From Anthopleura xanthogrammica (taxonomy: Eukaryota > Cnidaria > Anthozoa > Actiniaria > Actiniidae), in contig OZ025224.1 of assembly GCA_964019055.1 (NCBI GenBank), forward strand, positions 124,001 to 188,000: a stretch of 64,000 nt of DNA, read 5' to 3'. Of this stretch, positions 1 through 10,989 are shown piece by piece (positions within the stretch are counted from its first letter, which is position 1; each line of letters opens with the position of its first letter). The position numbers and the translations under genes were made by a program. The notes under the pieces are model-generated. The model was not told the DNA's origin, made no database searches, and saw only the letters and a list, made by a program, of their open reading frames with translations.

Positions 1-117
1 ATGTCAGCATGATTTGCTGCATTCGTTTCTATGAAACAAAAGATAAGCAGATTAAAAAAGGCGAAGCCTGAATTAAGTCACGGTCTGGGGATTTTTGGAT
101 GGTAAATGTCTACTCAC

Positions 118-3100
118 AGTAAAAGTCGTGAACATCCAGTTCTCTGCTAATCCCTTGTCTTTTGTGTGATGTTCGTCGATGTAGGACTGAAGACGCTCAA
201 ACGACCAAACAGTCTCTTCTTTCATGCTTGAATACAACGGATGCTTCTTCTGGATGTACTATACATTGGAATATGGAATGAAGTTAACTTCTGCAGAATT
301 TGAAATATTGTTTGCAAAAAAGCGCGCAATCCTGAATGAGATGCTCCAAGTGTTGCGCACTGGCAAATCAGACGTGCGTAACGACTTTCTTCAGAGCGGA
401 AAGAAATAGATTCGGGGAAATTCAGTACACACGGCAAAAAGAGGCTCTTCCATTGGTTGCGCAGTACACTTCAAGGTCTTTTTACGACTTTCTTATTGTA
501 AAAATGAGTGATAGTGGACATGGGATTATGAATGAATATACTAGATAGTTACCTGATTGGTAAGATGAGCAAGTAATATCGAGTTGCCAGCCTCTTCAGA
601 ATAGGGTGAATACGGTACACAAGAAAGACGTATGTACCCTTGATGGTAAAGAACCACATAGGGATTGGTACTGGCAATGAACATGTAGGCTCTGATGTCA
701 AACTTGAGGTTATTCAAGAGAAGAGGATTCATGATATACCTACGATAGGATGAAAAGACACGTTTTCAGTGAGGTATCAGGGAAGATTACACAATAACAA
801 ACTGGTGCGTTCTTTCCCTAACGACTTTTATTACTGCATCACCTTCTTAAATAGGAAACTACAAAGTAAGATATGGCGCAGACTAACCAGAGAAAGCCAG
901 AGAACTACCACAAGCACGCGCGTTTGCCTCTCTTGCTGAGCATAGCAAATAAGAACAAGAATAGCGATCAAGGTATTTTTACCTCTGAATGATTCGACCT
1001 GGTGACGGTCTAACTTGACTGCTGCGCCGTCCGTTGCTGTTAGTATCTTGATCGTTAAGGCGCAGTTTTTCTCGCAGCTGCGCAGAACTGTTGATCATGT
1101 AGATACCCTTGCCTTGGTTCTGTCCAATGGGCTTGCAAATCCAAACTTCACCTTCTGCAAAGAAAAAATAAGCAACTGAATGACATGATGTAAAAGACCA
1201 TGCATCAGTCAGGTATTAGCTGTTAAAGCAAACACTCATCTCCCTGCATGTAACCTACCTTTGTAAACTTCATTGACAAACTTCTGTTTTTCTGTAGTGT
1301 TTGTAAGCCTTATTGTTTCCGGGACGAAGTCACTAAGTTGAATACGCTGCCTGCAATAAATACCAAAGAGATTACATCATCATCATGAGAAAATCGTCAT
1401 CTTGAACCCTGAGGGACTGGGGCAATGAGATTCAAAGGCTACGAATCGGAACGAATTGGGTACAAAATTCACATTCTGATGAGTTCAATGGCTGTGGGGG
1501 AGGGGAGGGGGAACCACGACGAGTATATCAATCCTATCGTCATCAAGGAAAGTCTCGGGTATTGGTTATTTTGATATTGTATGACATTTGTACTTACTTT
1601 GATCCAATCTTATCCAATACTCGTTCATATTCTTGTAAACTGCACAGCAAACCAAGCTTGGTTGTAAGTACACCAATATTAGAAATGTGATTAACAAGCT
1701 GGTTACCTGGAAATCAAAGCATTAATGCATGCATACATTAGCCGCGAGGATGCTTGACGTACGTTAACATCTTATTAGAACATTGACGCGTTTTCCTTAC
1801 CTTCTCTAAAGTTGCTGTAGTCGATTTGACTCTTGCATTCCACCCATTTTAGTTTAAAGGATTCATCGTATCGGTCTTCAAGCTTTCGCCATCCCAACGA
1901 CTGCAAGGTTGATTCCACCCTTAAAAAGGAACCAAAACACATTCAATCAATAATTGATCTTCACTGGCGTCAAATGTTATATCTATGTGATCAATAATAC
2001 TGTATTCATAACGCATTCTTACATGAAGCTTCCATTCCCAGGGCTGACATAGTAAGCAGGCTGTTGTCCCGTGTGACGTAAGCGTGACTTGACACCATCT
2101 CTTACTGGTTTTGGTGGGCTGTCTTTCCCTTTCTTCTTTCCATTACTGTCACGCGTAGATGACCCGTTTGAACCTTTAAGATAAAACACTTTATTAGAAA
2201 TAACATTTTTGTTTTGCATCGTTCTGTTGTGCAGAGAGGTTGGTTGTAGAGAATGATGAACGAGCGACCTTACAAGTGAACAAATAATTTGCGCATAATA
2301 AAAACCAATAAATGAGTTGCGCAAACCCACCTTCACTTGGACTGTCATCTTTAGGCGGAGAAGATGACCCACTATTACCATTTGGTTCTGCCTTCTCAAT
2401 GGGACAAGTGGCAATGGTCTGTTCAACCTCTCTACGGCATTCAGGCGATGCAATGACCTCAAAACATTCTAAGGAACTTGTAAGTTCATTGGAACTCATT
2501 TCTTCTAGATTACATATTCCACTCTCTTGGTTTTTATCTTGGTTGTGAATACAGTTAAGATATATTGGGCAACATTCTGGACAAAAACAGTTCGTTCTGT
2601 CATAATCAACAAATTCTTTATCTAATTGTTCATGATCAAAATCACACAAGTTGTTATCAGAAGCCTCCTCTTTCTTAGCATTTTCTTCATCATCTAGACA
2701 TTGATACTCAATTTTGATATTTTTCAATTCCTCTCCTATTATCGTTGAGGTTTCTATTTGATCTTTTGGAATCTGTTCATCTTTACTAATGCGCAGACAA
2801 GGAGATGGGTGGTTTTGCTCTTCGTGGCTCAACAAGGAAACCGTTTGTTGTTGTTCCTGACTAGACCCTTGCTCTTCCTCTGCTGCCTGGCACTGATCTT
2901 CTTCATCTTCAGCAAAGATGGATTTATTGCCTGGATTGTACACAGATGACCTCCACAGATGCTCTGGACAAAAGCTTTTACAAATCCCCATCAGCCAAGT
3001 ATCGATGGATTTAAAGTGGTATTTCATATCGTAGTAGCTTTTAGACACAAACTTGTAAGAGTCAAACACTTGTACCCTAGAAATGGGAAAACAGTGATCC

Positions 3101-5145
3101 TTATCTTAAGCCGGTACAACTAGGTCGAAATTTTCTTTTCTTTCTAAAAACGTTTCTCTGGTCAGTGAATATACTTACACTCCTTTTTGCCATCTGGCAC
3201 CAATAGTCTTTTCCCCCTCACCAAGCCAGATCTCCACATGAACCATGTCATGACGCTGTCTTTTCCCTGAAAAATAACAAATCTCTCATCACATTCCAAT
3301 GGTGGCACACAGAATAATTCTGTCTTGCTTCAGTTAAAAATCACTGGTGGCAAATGTAACTTGTGGTGAAGTAAAATCTAAAAGTGATGTTGGTGGAGTG
3401 AAAGGGTGTGACCAGCATCTGGTCTACTATGTGATTCCTGTGTTAAATCTAATCCAGAGGGAGCCCAGTGAGATTGATAAATTTATAGCTTTCGTAGCTT
3501 TTTATTTCATTTGAACTCTTCCATAAAGGAAACTATGTTATATGTCTGTGGCATAACTTGTACAAGCGGGGCTTTGTTGGGTGGACTTGTGTTGGGTTGA
3601 CTGTATAAAGTATAAAGGCCATTGATAACCTGAGTATAGGTTGACTTACATTTTTTCCCAGGTTTGTCATAATATATTGCTGATATAAAAACCAAATCAC
3701 CAGGTTTCATGTCTTCTTCTTTGATATCCTCAGGTAGTGTGTCATACTGAAGAACAAACAGTGATAATCAATTGTTTTCCCACCCTACATGTTCTTGTAT
3801 ACATAGTTTTCTCCTAGCTGTGCCATCCACAATACTTTAGTAGTTTAATACCATATATGCCTGATTGCCACCTCCAATAACAAAGCCAAAATCTTCCTTC
3901 AGATCTAGCAACACTCGTCGAATGAGACCACAGCAGTCAAGAAACAGTGGAGCATCATGGTATGGTGCTGCAAATTAAATCAACTAGGTTAACAATAAAA
4001 AAATATGGTAGACAACCTATATGACCATATTATCCTCTATGGTGGGTGGGGCTTTGGGTGGACATACTCATGCCAATTACATCACTGTGGCAGAGGCAAG
4101 AGCAGTGGCAGAACTAGGAGAGTTTTCAAGGGGTAACTGTTATCTAGAAAGCCACTTTATAGCTTCCTTTATTTTTACTCTAAGTATGGGTCATTAGCCA
4201 CTCAATTGCTTACTATCAATCATGTGACTTTTCTGGATTTGACTGGGGGGCAACTAGTGATTCTTAACTCAAATCATGTCAAAATAACTCCTCAAAGTAT
4301 TCTATCTGACTATTTGTACAACATAAAACCAGAAAACAAGATACACACACAACCTCCAACATTCTCCAAGCTGGTTGAAACGGAGATACTACTGGAAGTG
4401 ACATCTATTGATAGTAAGCAATTCCCGATCTGCCATTGAGAAGTGAAATGTAATAAGGTGCACTTACAATCTTCGTTGTGATATCTCTTTGCATAAGGAA
4501 CTCCAAAGTATTTCTTTAACCCTTCAAGAAACTTTTGTCTGAGTTCTTCCATCCTATTCACATCCTGGCGCTGTGCCAATAGTCTTTCTTCCATGATTTT
4601 TGCAACTTTCATTTCACGCTGTAAAAGAAAAAGAAAATAGTTGAACTTTAGTAAAAATACTAGTGTGCCAGTACTTAATTGTACTCTGTTAAACAATCCT
4701 AATTTTATTTCTTAAAATATTCATAAGAATAATGATTAGCGCTCAGGTTGGCATGATCACGCAAAGACTTGTTTAATCAATCAATTTGTATTCCCTGTGA
4801 AGCCAAAACCCTAACAAATATTCACAATTCTACAGGTTTTCTGCTTGTATTTGTCAACCAGACACGGTATTATAATATTCTACTAAAATGATCGTAGATC
4901 TAGTACGTGAATGTACTCGATAATTAAGAGCAACTGTTGAATCGATGAAGATATTGATGATAACTACAACGCTAATTGAAGTACTTGATTTTCCCGAACC
5001 AATCCTTCATCATGTTCAAAACCAGGAGTTTTCATACCTGTCTGCTTTTTCGAAACTTTTGAAATGCTTCTTGAAGGTTTTCTGCCTTCTGCTTTGCATT
5101 CTCGTTCGGTATTTCAATCAATAATGTTCTGTTTTCGTTCGCCAT
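118..5145 (-). CDS. TTLL10-like ligase with N-terminal NlpC/P60-like domain (3' end missing)
   Basis: Thirteen coding exons can be joined in frame: 5038-5145, 4468-4618, 3852-3967, 3650-3746, 3179-3266, 2331-3076, 2023-2173, 1801-1919, 1598-1706, 1259-1350, 983-1154, 553-739, 118-258 (759 codons). A donor follows at 112-117, so the end lies outside the window. The C-terminal half is a tubulin-tyrosine-ligase-like ATP-grasp domain: GEVWICKPIGQNQGKGIYMI, KFDIRAYMFIA and HLTNQ are the nucleotide-binding and catalytic signatures, closest to TTLL10, a family that adds glycine chains to proteins. The N-terminal part begins with a coiled coil-like segment, then LDCCGL, MKPGDLVFI and DMVHVEIWLGEG, the Cys, PGDL and His blocks of NlpC/P60-type papain-fold hydrolases. 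A 746-nt exon encodes an acidic, low-complexity linker. The start is the first ATG of the frame. Family calls are from motif recognition; the substrate is unknown. Confidence 0.85.
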
Positions 5146-5726
5146 CTTGGTGAAGGTTTTGTGTCGTACTGGACTAAAAACCAAACAAGCCATCTAAAAA
5201 ACCTTGTTTCTTCTTCAACAATACAGAACTCAACTCATAAGACAGCTCTAGATGATACCCTACCATTAATCCTTCCTAAAGAATAGTTCAACGGTTTGCT
5301 GCCCGATGTAAACAATCTTCGTGGTTTAGCAACAAGAATCATTCAATCCTAACGCTACCCTCCAAGGGGATCAATTTCACTTCCGCTAAGAACTGTAACT
5401 TCCGGTTCTATGATTTTCGTTCAAAAATATAACATATCGCCCTAAATTTTGGAAAATTATGATAGAAATATAATCGAAAAACAGTAAAAACTAGAATAGT
5501 GTTTATTATCAGGCGAGAAAATTGATTACCAGAAAGAGATCCGTCAGTGAAATGACATGCGTCGGTCACGTGTTTTCTAGTAATGTGATTGGTCACCAGG
5601 TTGCGTATCGAGGGTGATTTAAAAATTTAAAATTTCGAAGCTTTGATCGTTCGTATTCAGTTGATCTCTGGTCTCGTGCTAGTCAAAGTTGTATTTTCTT
5701 TGTTTTCTGCTAGTGAAGTTCGTAAG
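5146..5726. promoter_or_regulatory. Divergent promoter region, TTLL-like / CDCA3-like
   Basis: The 581 bp between two start codons on opposite strands contain no supported exon. Both genes must start transcription here or very near. No TATA box is convincing; CCAAT-type and its reverse complement ATTGG occur near 5588. A shared bidirectional promoter is inferred from spacing only. Confidence 0.45.
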
Positions 5727-6380
5727 ATGGGAGCTTTAGAGAGTAAGAGATGGGAAGAACTCATGCCTGAGACGCCACAGAAAGAAACCGGTAAAGAAAA
5801 CTTAGGACGTTCACGGATTGAAGATCCACGCTCTCCGTCCATACACCATCGACGTACTCCAATCGTTCTTCAAGAATACGAAGAATCGCCACAGAATATT
5901 GCTCTACGTGCAGAATTTTGTGATCCTCGATCACCAAGTATAGAAGTTTCTCGAACACCTCTAGCTTTTCCTTCAAAATCTGTCGTTATTATTGACGAAA
6001 AAGATGGTGAAGATGTTTTCGAGAGCAGAGAAAGAAGTACGTCTGACCCTCCTACTCCTAGCTCAAAGCAAGTGGCTGAACCTGAAATTAACTCTCCGGG
6101 AGCTCCTCTTACTAGGAAAGACAAAGTTTCTCTCCTCAAGAGCACTGCAAGTCCATCTGATTTGAAGAGAAGAAACCGATTAAGACGTCGCCAATCGTTA
6201 CCACAAAAACTCTTCTCAGACAAGTCTGCTACCATTCCACGTTCACCATTGGCTCAAAGAAACCACTCTGTGCCTGAAGGTGGGAAGAACAGGTTTACTC
6301 TTTTGCCAAAGAAAAACAGCTTGTTGAGTGAAGATTTCAATGAGGATAAAGAGAACACAAGTCTTCCCCTTGTACACTAA
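5727..6380 (+). CDS. CDCA3: CDCA3/Tome-1-like cell-cycle protein
   Basis: Single-exon frame of 217 residues. CDCA3 (Tome-1) is an F-box-like adaptor that promotes Wee1 destruction at mitotic entry and is itself destroyed by APC/C. Seen here: two DPRSPS blocks each followed by RTP (near residues 33-46 and 64-75), many SP/TP sites, a basic RRNRLRRRQS stretch, and a C-terminal KEN box in EDKENTSLPLV, matching the KEN...FPLV ending of vertebrate CDCA3. A second KEN occurs near residue 22. The frame is open upstream to 5643, but I chose the ATG at 5727 because MGA matches the vertebrate start MGS and the upstream 28 residues are hydrophobic and unlike the family. The protein is mostly disordered, so homology rests on short motifs. 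Confidence 0.75.
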   Translation: MGALESKRWEELMPETPQKETGKENLGRSRIEDPRSPSIHHRRTPIVLQEYEESPQNIALRAEFCDPRSPSIEVSRTPLAFPSKSVVIIDEKDGEDVFESRERSTSDPPTPSSKQVAEPEINSPGAPLTRKDKVSLLKSTASPSDLKRRNRLRRRQSLPQKLFSDKSATIPRSPLAQRNHSVPEGGKNRFTLLPKKNSLLSEDFNEDKENTSLPLVH

Positions 6381-6744
6381 CTGCATATCTCTTATGATAC
6401 CACATTATAAATGGAGTAGTATCAATTTAAAATATCAACTAGATTTTAAAGCAAAAACAGCTGTTCAATAGATTTCAGGTAAACAAACATTTTTTCAAAA
6501 ATGCTTGCCTAAAATTCCTAGATAAATGAACTACTTGGTTAAGCTTTTGCTAAATGTGCTAAAGCATTAGATATTGCATACAAATTGAAAGAATAATTTT
6601 TAGAAAGTTCATTGTGAAATTCCTCATATTTTGATTATTACTCCAGTTGGGTTTGTGATTTTATGTTTCTGTACCAACCACATAATTATGATTAGAAAAA
6701 ACCTACTAATGGTCTATCACCAATCGAGCCCTGTGATTGGCTGA

Positions 6745-6986
6745 GCTACTAGGGGTCTATTAGTGATAGACCTCTAGTAGCGAAAAGCGCCGGTTTTGAA
6801 AACCAAAAAATATATATTTAAAGCAAAACCCAAAACTTTTTGCATCCTTTTATTGGACCGATTACTAGGTTTTTACTAAAACAATTAGACCTCTCGCCCT
6901 CATGGCCTACGAGTCAATAGCCCATGAGGCCTTCGGCCTCATGGGCTATTGACTCGTAGACCATTCGGACTCGAGGACTAATTGTT
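6745..6986. repeat. Foldback elements in the convergent gap 6381-7603
   Basis: A 106-bp near-perfect palindrome lies at 6881-6986: ACAATTAG at one end, CTAATTGT at the other, and a perfect 24-bp stem around a TTC loop at 6908-6958. A second hairpin (CTACTAG...CTAGTAG) lies at about 6746-6780. These look like MITE-type insertions. The rest of the 1.2-kb gap is AT-rich 3' flank of the two convergent genes, with AATAAA-like signals and no gene that I can support. Confidence 0.75.
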
Positions 6987-7603
6987 AAGTAGCTTCCATG
7001 AATTATTATGTTCTTCTATGTTATGAAAAATCTGAAATCCAATTGAAGTTTGAAAAATGAAGGGTCGTAAGCAAAGGAGTTTCACAGTAAGATATTCATA
7101 ACTAGTGATGTGAACTGTAAGTTAACTAAAAAGACACTTCATTTGCAATCGTAAAATCAATCATTTATTCCTGATGTTAACTTGCATTAATTTGTAGGTA
7201 AAAGTTTTGTTTTGTACATAGAAATTAGAAGTGTAAATATAAAATATCATTAAAGCATTGGTTTTGTTTTAGGAATTACAGTGTTTTTTTGTTCAAAGTT
7301 GAAAACAGCCATTGTCTACATTTCTAAAATTCCATGGCAGTATTCATTAAAAAAGAAAGAAAATACCAAGCACCCAGCAATTACTTGATTGAATTGTGTT
7401 TGTGAGGAGTGGAAGCTACTGTCACCCTCCTTTTGGGGTAGAGAAAAAAATACTTGCATGGTAAGTGGAAACTGGGCCAAACAGAAACACTTTTACAACA
7501 ACATGAGCACTTTTATTATAGTTCCTTTATATAACCCCTATTTTGAAGTTTTTATCTTCATATCACTTTGGCACTGTGTCTTTTTGCTCCTAAATTAAAT
7601 GAT

Positions 7604-8935
7604 TTATTCTGGTTTATCAAAATTGAACCTAAAATCAGAAGATGATGCCTTGAATTTCCAACTTGTAGTGGGGTCCAATGTTCCTGATGAAAACTGAATA
7701 GAGAAGTAAACGATTAACTAAAAAATTAAAAAAAATATGAACTTTTGCAGCACTAAAGTGCAATAATTTTATTTGGCAGGGTACACTGTTATTCAGACTG
7801 ATAATTTTCAGGTAGCCCTCTCAACTATGAATGATTAATTTTTTACCTCTTCTTGTGGAAGTGAATTTGGTGAAGATTCACTGACATCTTTGTCTTGTTG
7901 TGAAACTCTAATGAAAACACTCTTTTGTTGATTCTTTTTCACAGAAAATACTTTTAATGACTTTTGAGATCCTATAGAAAAAGAGTCAACACAAGATCAG
8001 CTGTTACTTGAAACAAAAGAAAAAACAATCAAATCAATCAGATGGTTTTTAGAGTTACCAACTAATCTATTAAACTTGCTAAAATAGGTGTTATCACAGT
8101 CACACAAAGATTTCCAAACCTTTTGTTGGACTTGTTTTCTTGTCTTCTTTGATTTTTCCTCTGTAATCTCCAAATACTGAAAACATAATTTGCCTTTTCT
8201 TTGGCTGGAAAATAATCAAATGAAAACAAAATGGGATGAAATGAACTGAAATAAAAGGTAAAAGTGAATAAGATATTTTTTTAGAAACCAGTTTATAAGA
8301 AATGTACTTACGAGAGGTGTTTTAGGAGACTTTAGGCTTTTTAATATATGTTGTGTGTGTTGTGCTGTGGGTTGGATCAAACAGTAAACAAATCATCAGC
8401 ACTATTAACAGTTGTTTCTGGAAAACTCAACCAACAATAAAAAGAAAAAGAAAGACTTCTCTTTACCTGTATTTTTATCTGTTTTTTGTCTGGTTAGTCC
8501 AATCTCTAGCTGACTTATACACCAAGCTAGTTCTTCATCAAATTTTTCCTGTGAAGTCTAAATGAAAGTTTTGGAAAGTGAATTCTGGCTTTTTGTGTTA
8601 AAGATTGGATATTTTGCATTAATAAAGTTTTTTTGCCTACTATGGCATCTTGAACTTGTTTTTCTTCTGCATGAGTATCAAAAAAATCTGACGAAGCTTC
8701 ACTCTGCTGGAGAAAAATGCATCTTTCATTAATTACATATGATATATATATAGAGGCTTTCACATTTATCTATTTTTCTGCTGTTTTATTAAAGAGTAAC
8801 TACCTTTTCTCTTTGTTCTTGTTTCTTTTTCTTAGCAGCTAGTTTCTTTTTCTTGTTCTTTTTCTGTTTTGCTGTTAATACATCGTTATTTTCAGAACAT
8901 TCTTCCTCTTCTTCTTCTTCTTGTTCGTCCGCCAT
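7604..8935 (-). CDS. UPF0488 family protein (C8orf33 homologue)
   Basis: Seven exons: 8804-8935, 8641-8703, 8467-8548, 8312-8364, 8120-8204, 7847-7971, 7604-7693, giving 209 residues with a consistent frame. The start follows an in-frame 5' stretch and gives MADEQ, then acidic and lysine-rich low complexity. The conserved UPF0488 core is visible: FDEELAWCISQLEIGL, LKSLKSPKTPL, KKRQIMFSVFGDYR, and the C-terminal SSSDFRFNFDKPE block. The human homologue C8orf33 is a small chromatin-associated protein of poorly defined role. The last acceptor was placed at 7693 rather than the nearer CAG because only that choice keeps the conserved C-terminal frame. Confidence 0.88.
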
Positions 8936-9299
8936 CTTGAAATTTAAAAAAATTGATATAGACTGGAACCTAGGAAACTTTTCAACCAATCAGACCTCTA
9001 GTCTCTCGTCCAATCACCAGGTAGTCTACTTAGTTTACTGCTTTTGGGCATTTTAAAATCTCTCTTTTTTGGATAGATAAAAAAAATTCATTTTTTTAAC
9101 ATTTAGAAATTTCTCTGTTTGAATTTTTATCTTTTTTCTTAGAGAAAATAACTATTCCATCTCAAGTTAAAGTCGACCAATCATGATGCTCGTTAGAAAT
9201 AGTGCGCTAAGATGACGTAATGAGTAAGTTCGTTTGTTATTGTTTTGGTTGAGAAGGCGGGCGGCAGACTTCGATCGCATAGGAAAATATATTTCTTTT

Positions 9300-10295
9300 A
9301 TGGCATTCTTGATCGATTTCAACTACCAGATCGAAGATTTCTCTATGCCTGACAGTGATCTGTACGGTGAATGTGAAGACTGTGGTAGAATCGCAGCAGA
9401 ATGGCAACTGGATCAGTGTCAGTACGGGTTTTGTGGACGCTTCAGTTGTCGTAGTTGTGGATTTCGTTGTATTCACTGTAGGGATTTCAACCCAAGATCA
9501 GTAGCACTTTGTCGAATACATTCAAATATTGCCTTTCCATTCTGTAATGATTGTAATAAACGGTATTGTGACGAATGTACAGACATCAAGGTCAGGAAGG
9601 TAAGTGTATTTTCTCCCGTGTGTTCAAAGGTTATTCGTGTCGATAGAACAGCTGATCAATCTTTTGTTTACATCATTTTTATCGCTTATATTTTTTGTGT
9701 AGCGTTATTTTCACAAAGATTTTTTGACAGTAAATGTCTTTTAAAGAATGAAATGATGAAGGTGTTGTTTTTATCCAATAAAGAGGTAGCAAAAAAGAAA
9801 TTTGTCACGACAGATTCGGTTTTCATGAATTATTAAAACGTCGTGAATACGAACAAAGAGATTTCATGACTAACATGTACAAACTAGTACTGTGGTACAG
9901 TATTTGTACCTTATGAAGATCCCTAACATATTCTGGTCTGATTAAATGAAAATAAAGTGAAACATGAAATAAACGAAGGAAAAATAAAGCCAATAATATG
10001 TATATTAAAATAAGGATTAATTTTTTATTTTCTATTTTTTCTTTTTTAGTGTGACTCTTGTCTGAATGACATGTGTAATAAGTGTCTGGAAAAGGATGCA
10101 AGTTGGGACAGCAAGTCCTCAAAGTGTGGTAAATGCAACAACAAAGCACTAAGGTCACTACAAGAGATCTGTCGCACAACAATAAGGTCCTCTATAGCTA
10201 CGGTACAAGAAAATTCCATCCCAAAGGACATTAACAAAAATGTTCAACATCTTCCTCTTCCAAATATGGTTAAGAATTTTGTTTGTTTCAAGTAA
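9300..10295 (+). CDS. Unrecognised cysteine-rich, probably zinc-binding protein
   Basis: Two exons, 9300-9599 and 10050-10295, joined at phase 0 through AAG|GTAAGT and TTTTTAG, give 181 residues. I do not recognise the family. About 30 Cys/His residues occur as C-x2-C knuckles (ECEDCG, CRSC, CIHC, FCNDC, CDEC, CDSC, CNKC, CGKC) between residues 20 and about 135, so several zinc sites resembling RING, B-box or cross-brace folds are likely, but no pattern fits exactly. The C-terminal 45 residues are polar and lack Cys. The ATG at 9300 is used; 9345 is also possible. The gene stands head to head with the UPF0488 gene (364 bp between starts). Confidence 0.7.
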
Positions 10296-10989
10296 ATGAA
10301 AAAGAAACGCGAAATGAAAATGCAAGTTGCAATTTGCAAGTTGTAATAATATTAATGAAGAAATAATGTGTGAATGTAAAAATTAAGTATTGTATAATAT
10401 GTAGTGCCTATAAAATTTGGCTATCACAAACTGTAAGATAATCAAGAATTTAAACACAAAAATTATTCACATTTTATTGTTATTGTTAAAGATGATATTG
10501 AATTAGCTGAACTAGTGTCAATATGTCTGCAGACTGCTTGCAAGGGATGCATGTGGATGGACTTGCATGTAATAGATGGATGGAATAAACTGATAAACAA
10601 AAATATTTATATAAAAGGTTTGCTGTGTCGGAAAGATTTTGAAAAAATATTCTGTATTGCAATTATAAAATAAAATAATTCCTATACCCTATATTTCCTA
10701 ATAATCATATTTTACCTTTACATGTTTAATATGGCTAAATTGATGTTACATTCTCTATTAAATTTTGATCTTATGATTTCTTGTAATATAATCTATGGTT
10801 TCCTATCTGTTATATTTTAATGTTTCAAACTCTTAATAATTTTTTAAAATTTCTTTTGTATGGTTTATGCATCAATAACTAAGCCAATGCAATTTGCACC
10901 AAAGTTAGTGTATTTCATTATTTTCCTGTGGTGACGAAGCTTCTAATTAAAAAATGACATAAAAAAGTGACTTGGTCCTCCATTTTGTC
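10296..10989. other. AT-rich gap between convergent genes, no gene seen
   Basis: This 694-bp stretch separates the stops of two convergent genes. It holds AATAAA-like motifs, for example near 10582 and 10671, that could serve as polyadenylation signals. I see no coding exon, structured RNA or clear repeat. Confidence 0.6.

Noticed and set aside
5643..5726. N-terminal extension of CDCA3-like protein as a signal peptide
   Set aside because: The upstream ATG gives a hydrophobic leader that would send a nuclear or cytosolic cell-cycle protein to the ER; the family start at 5727 fits better.
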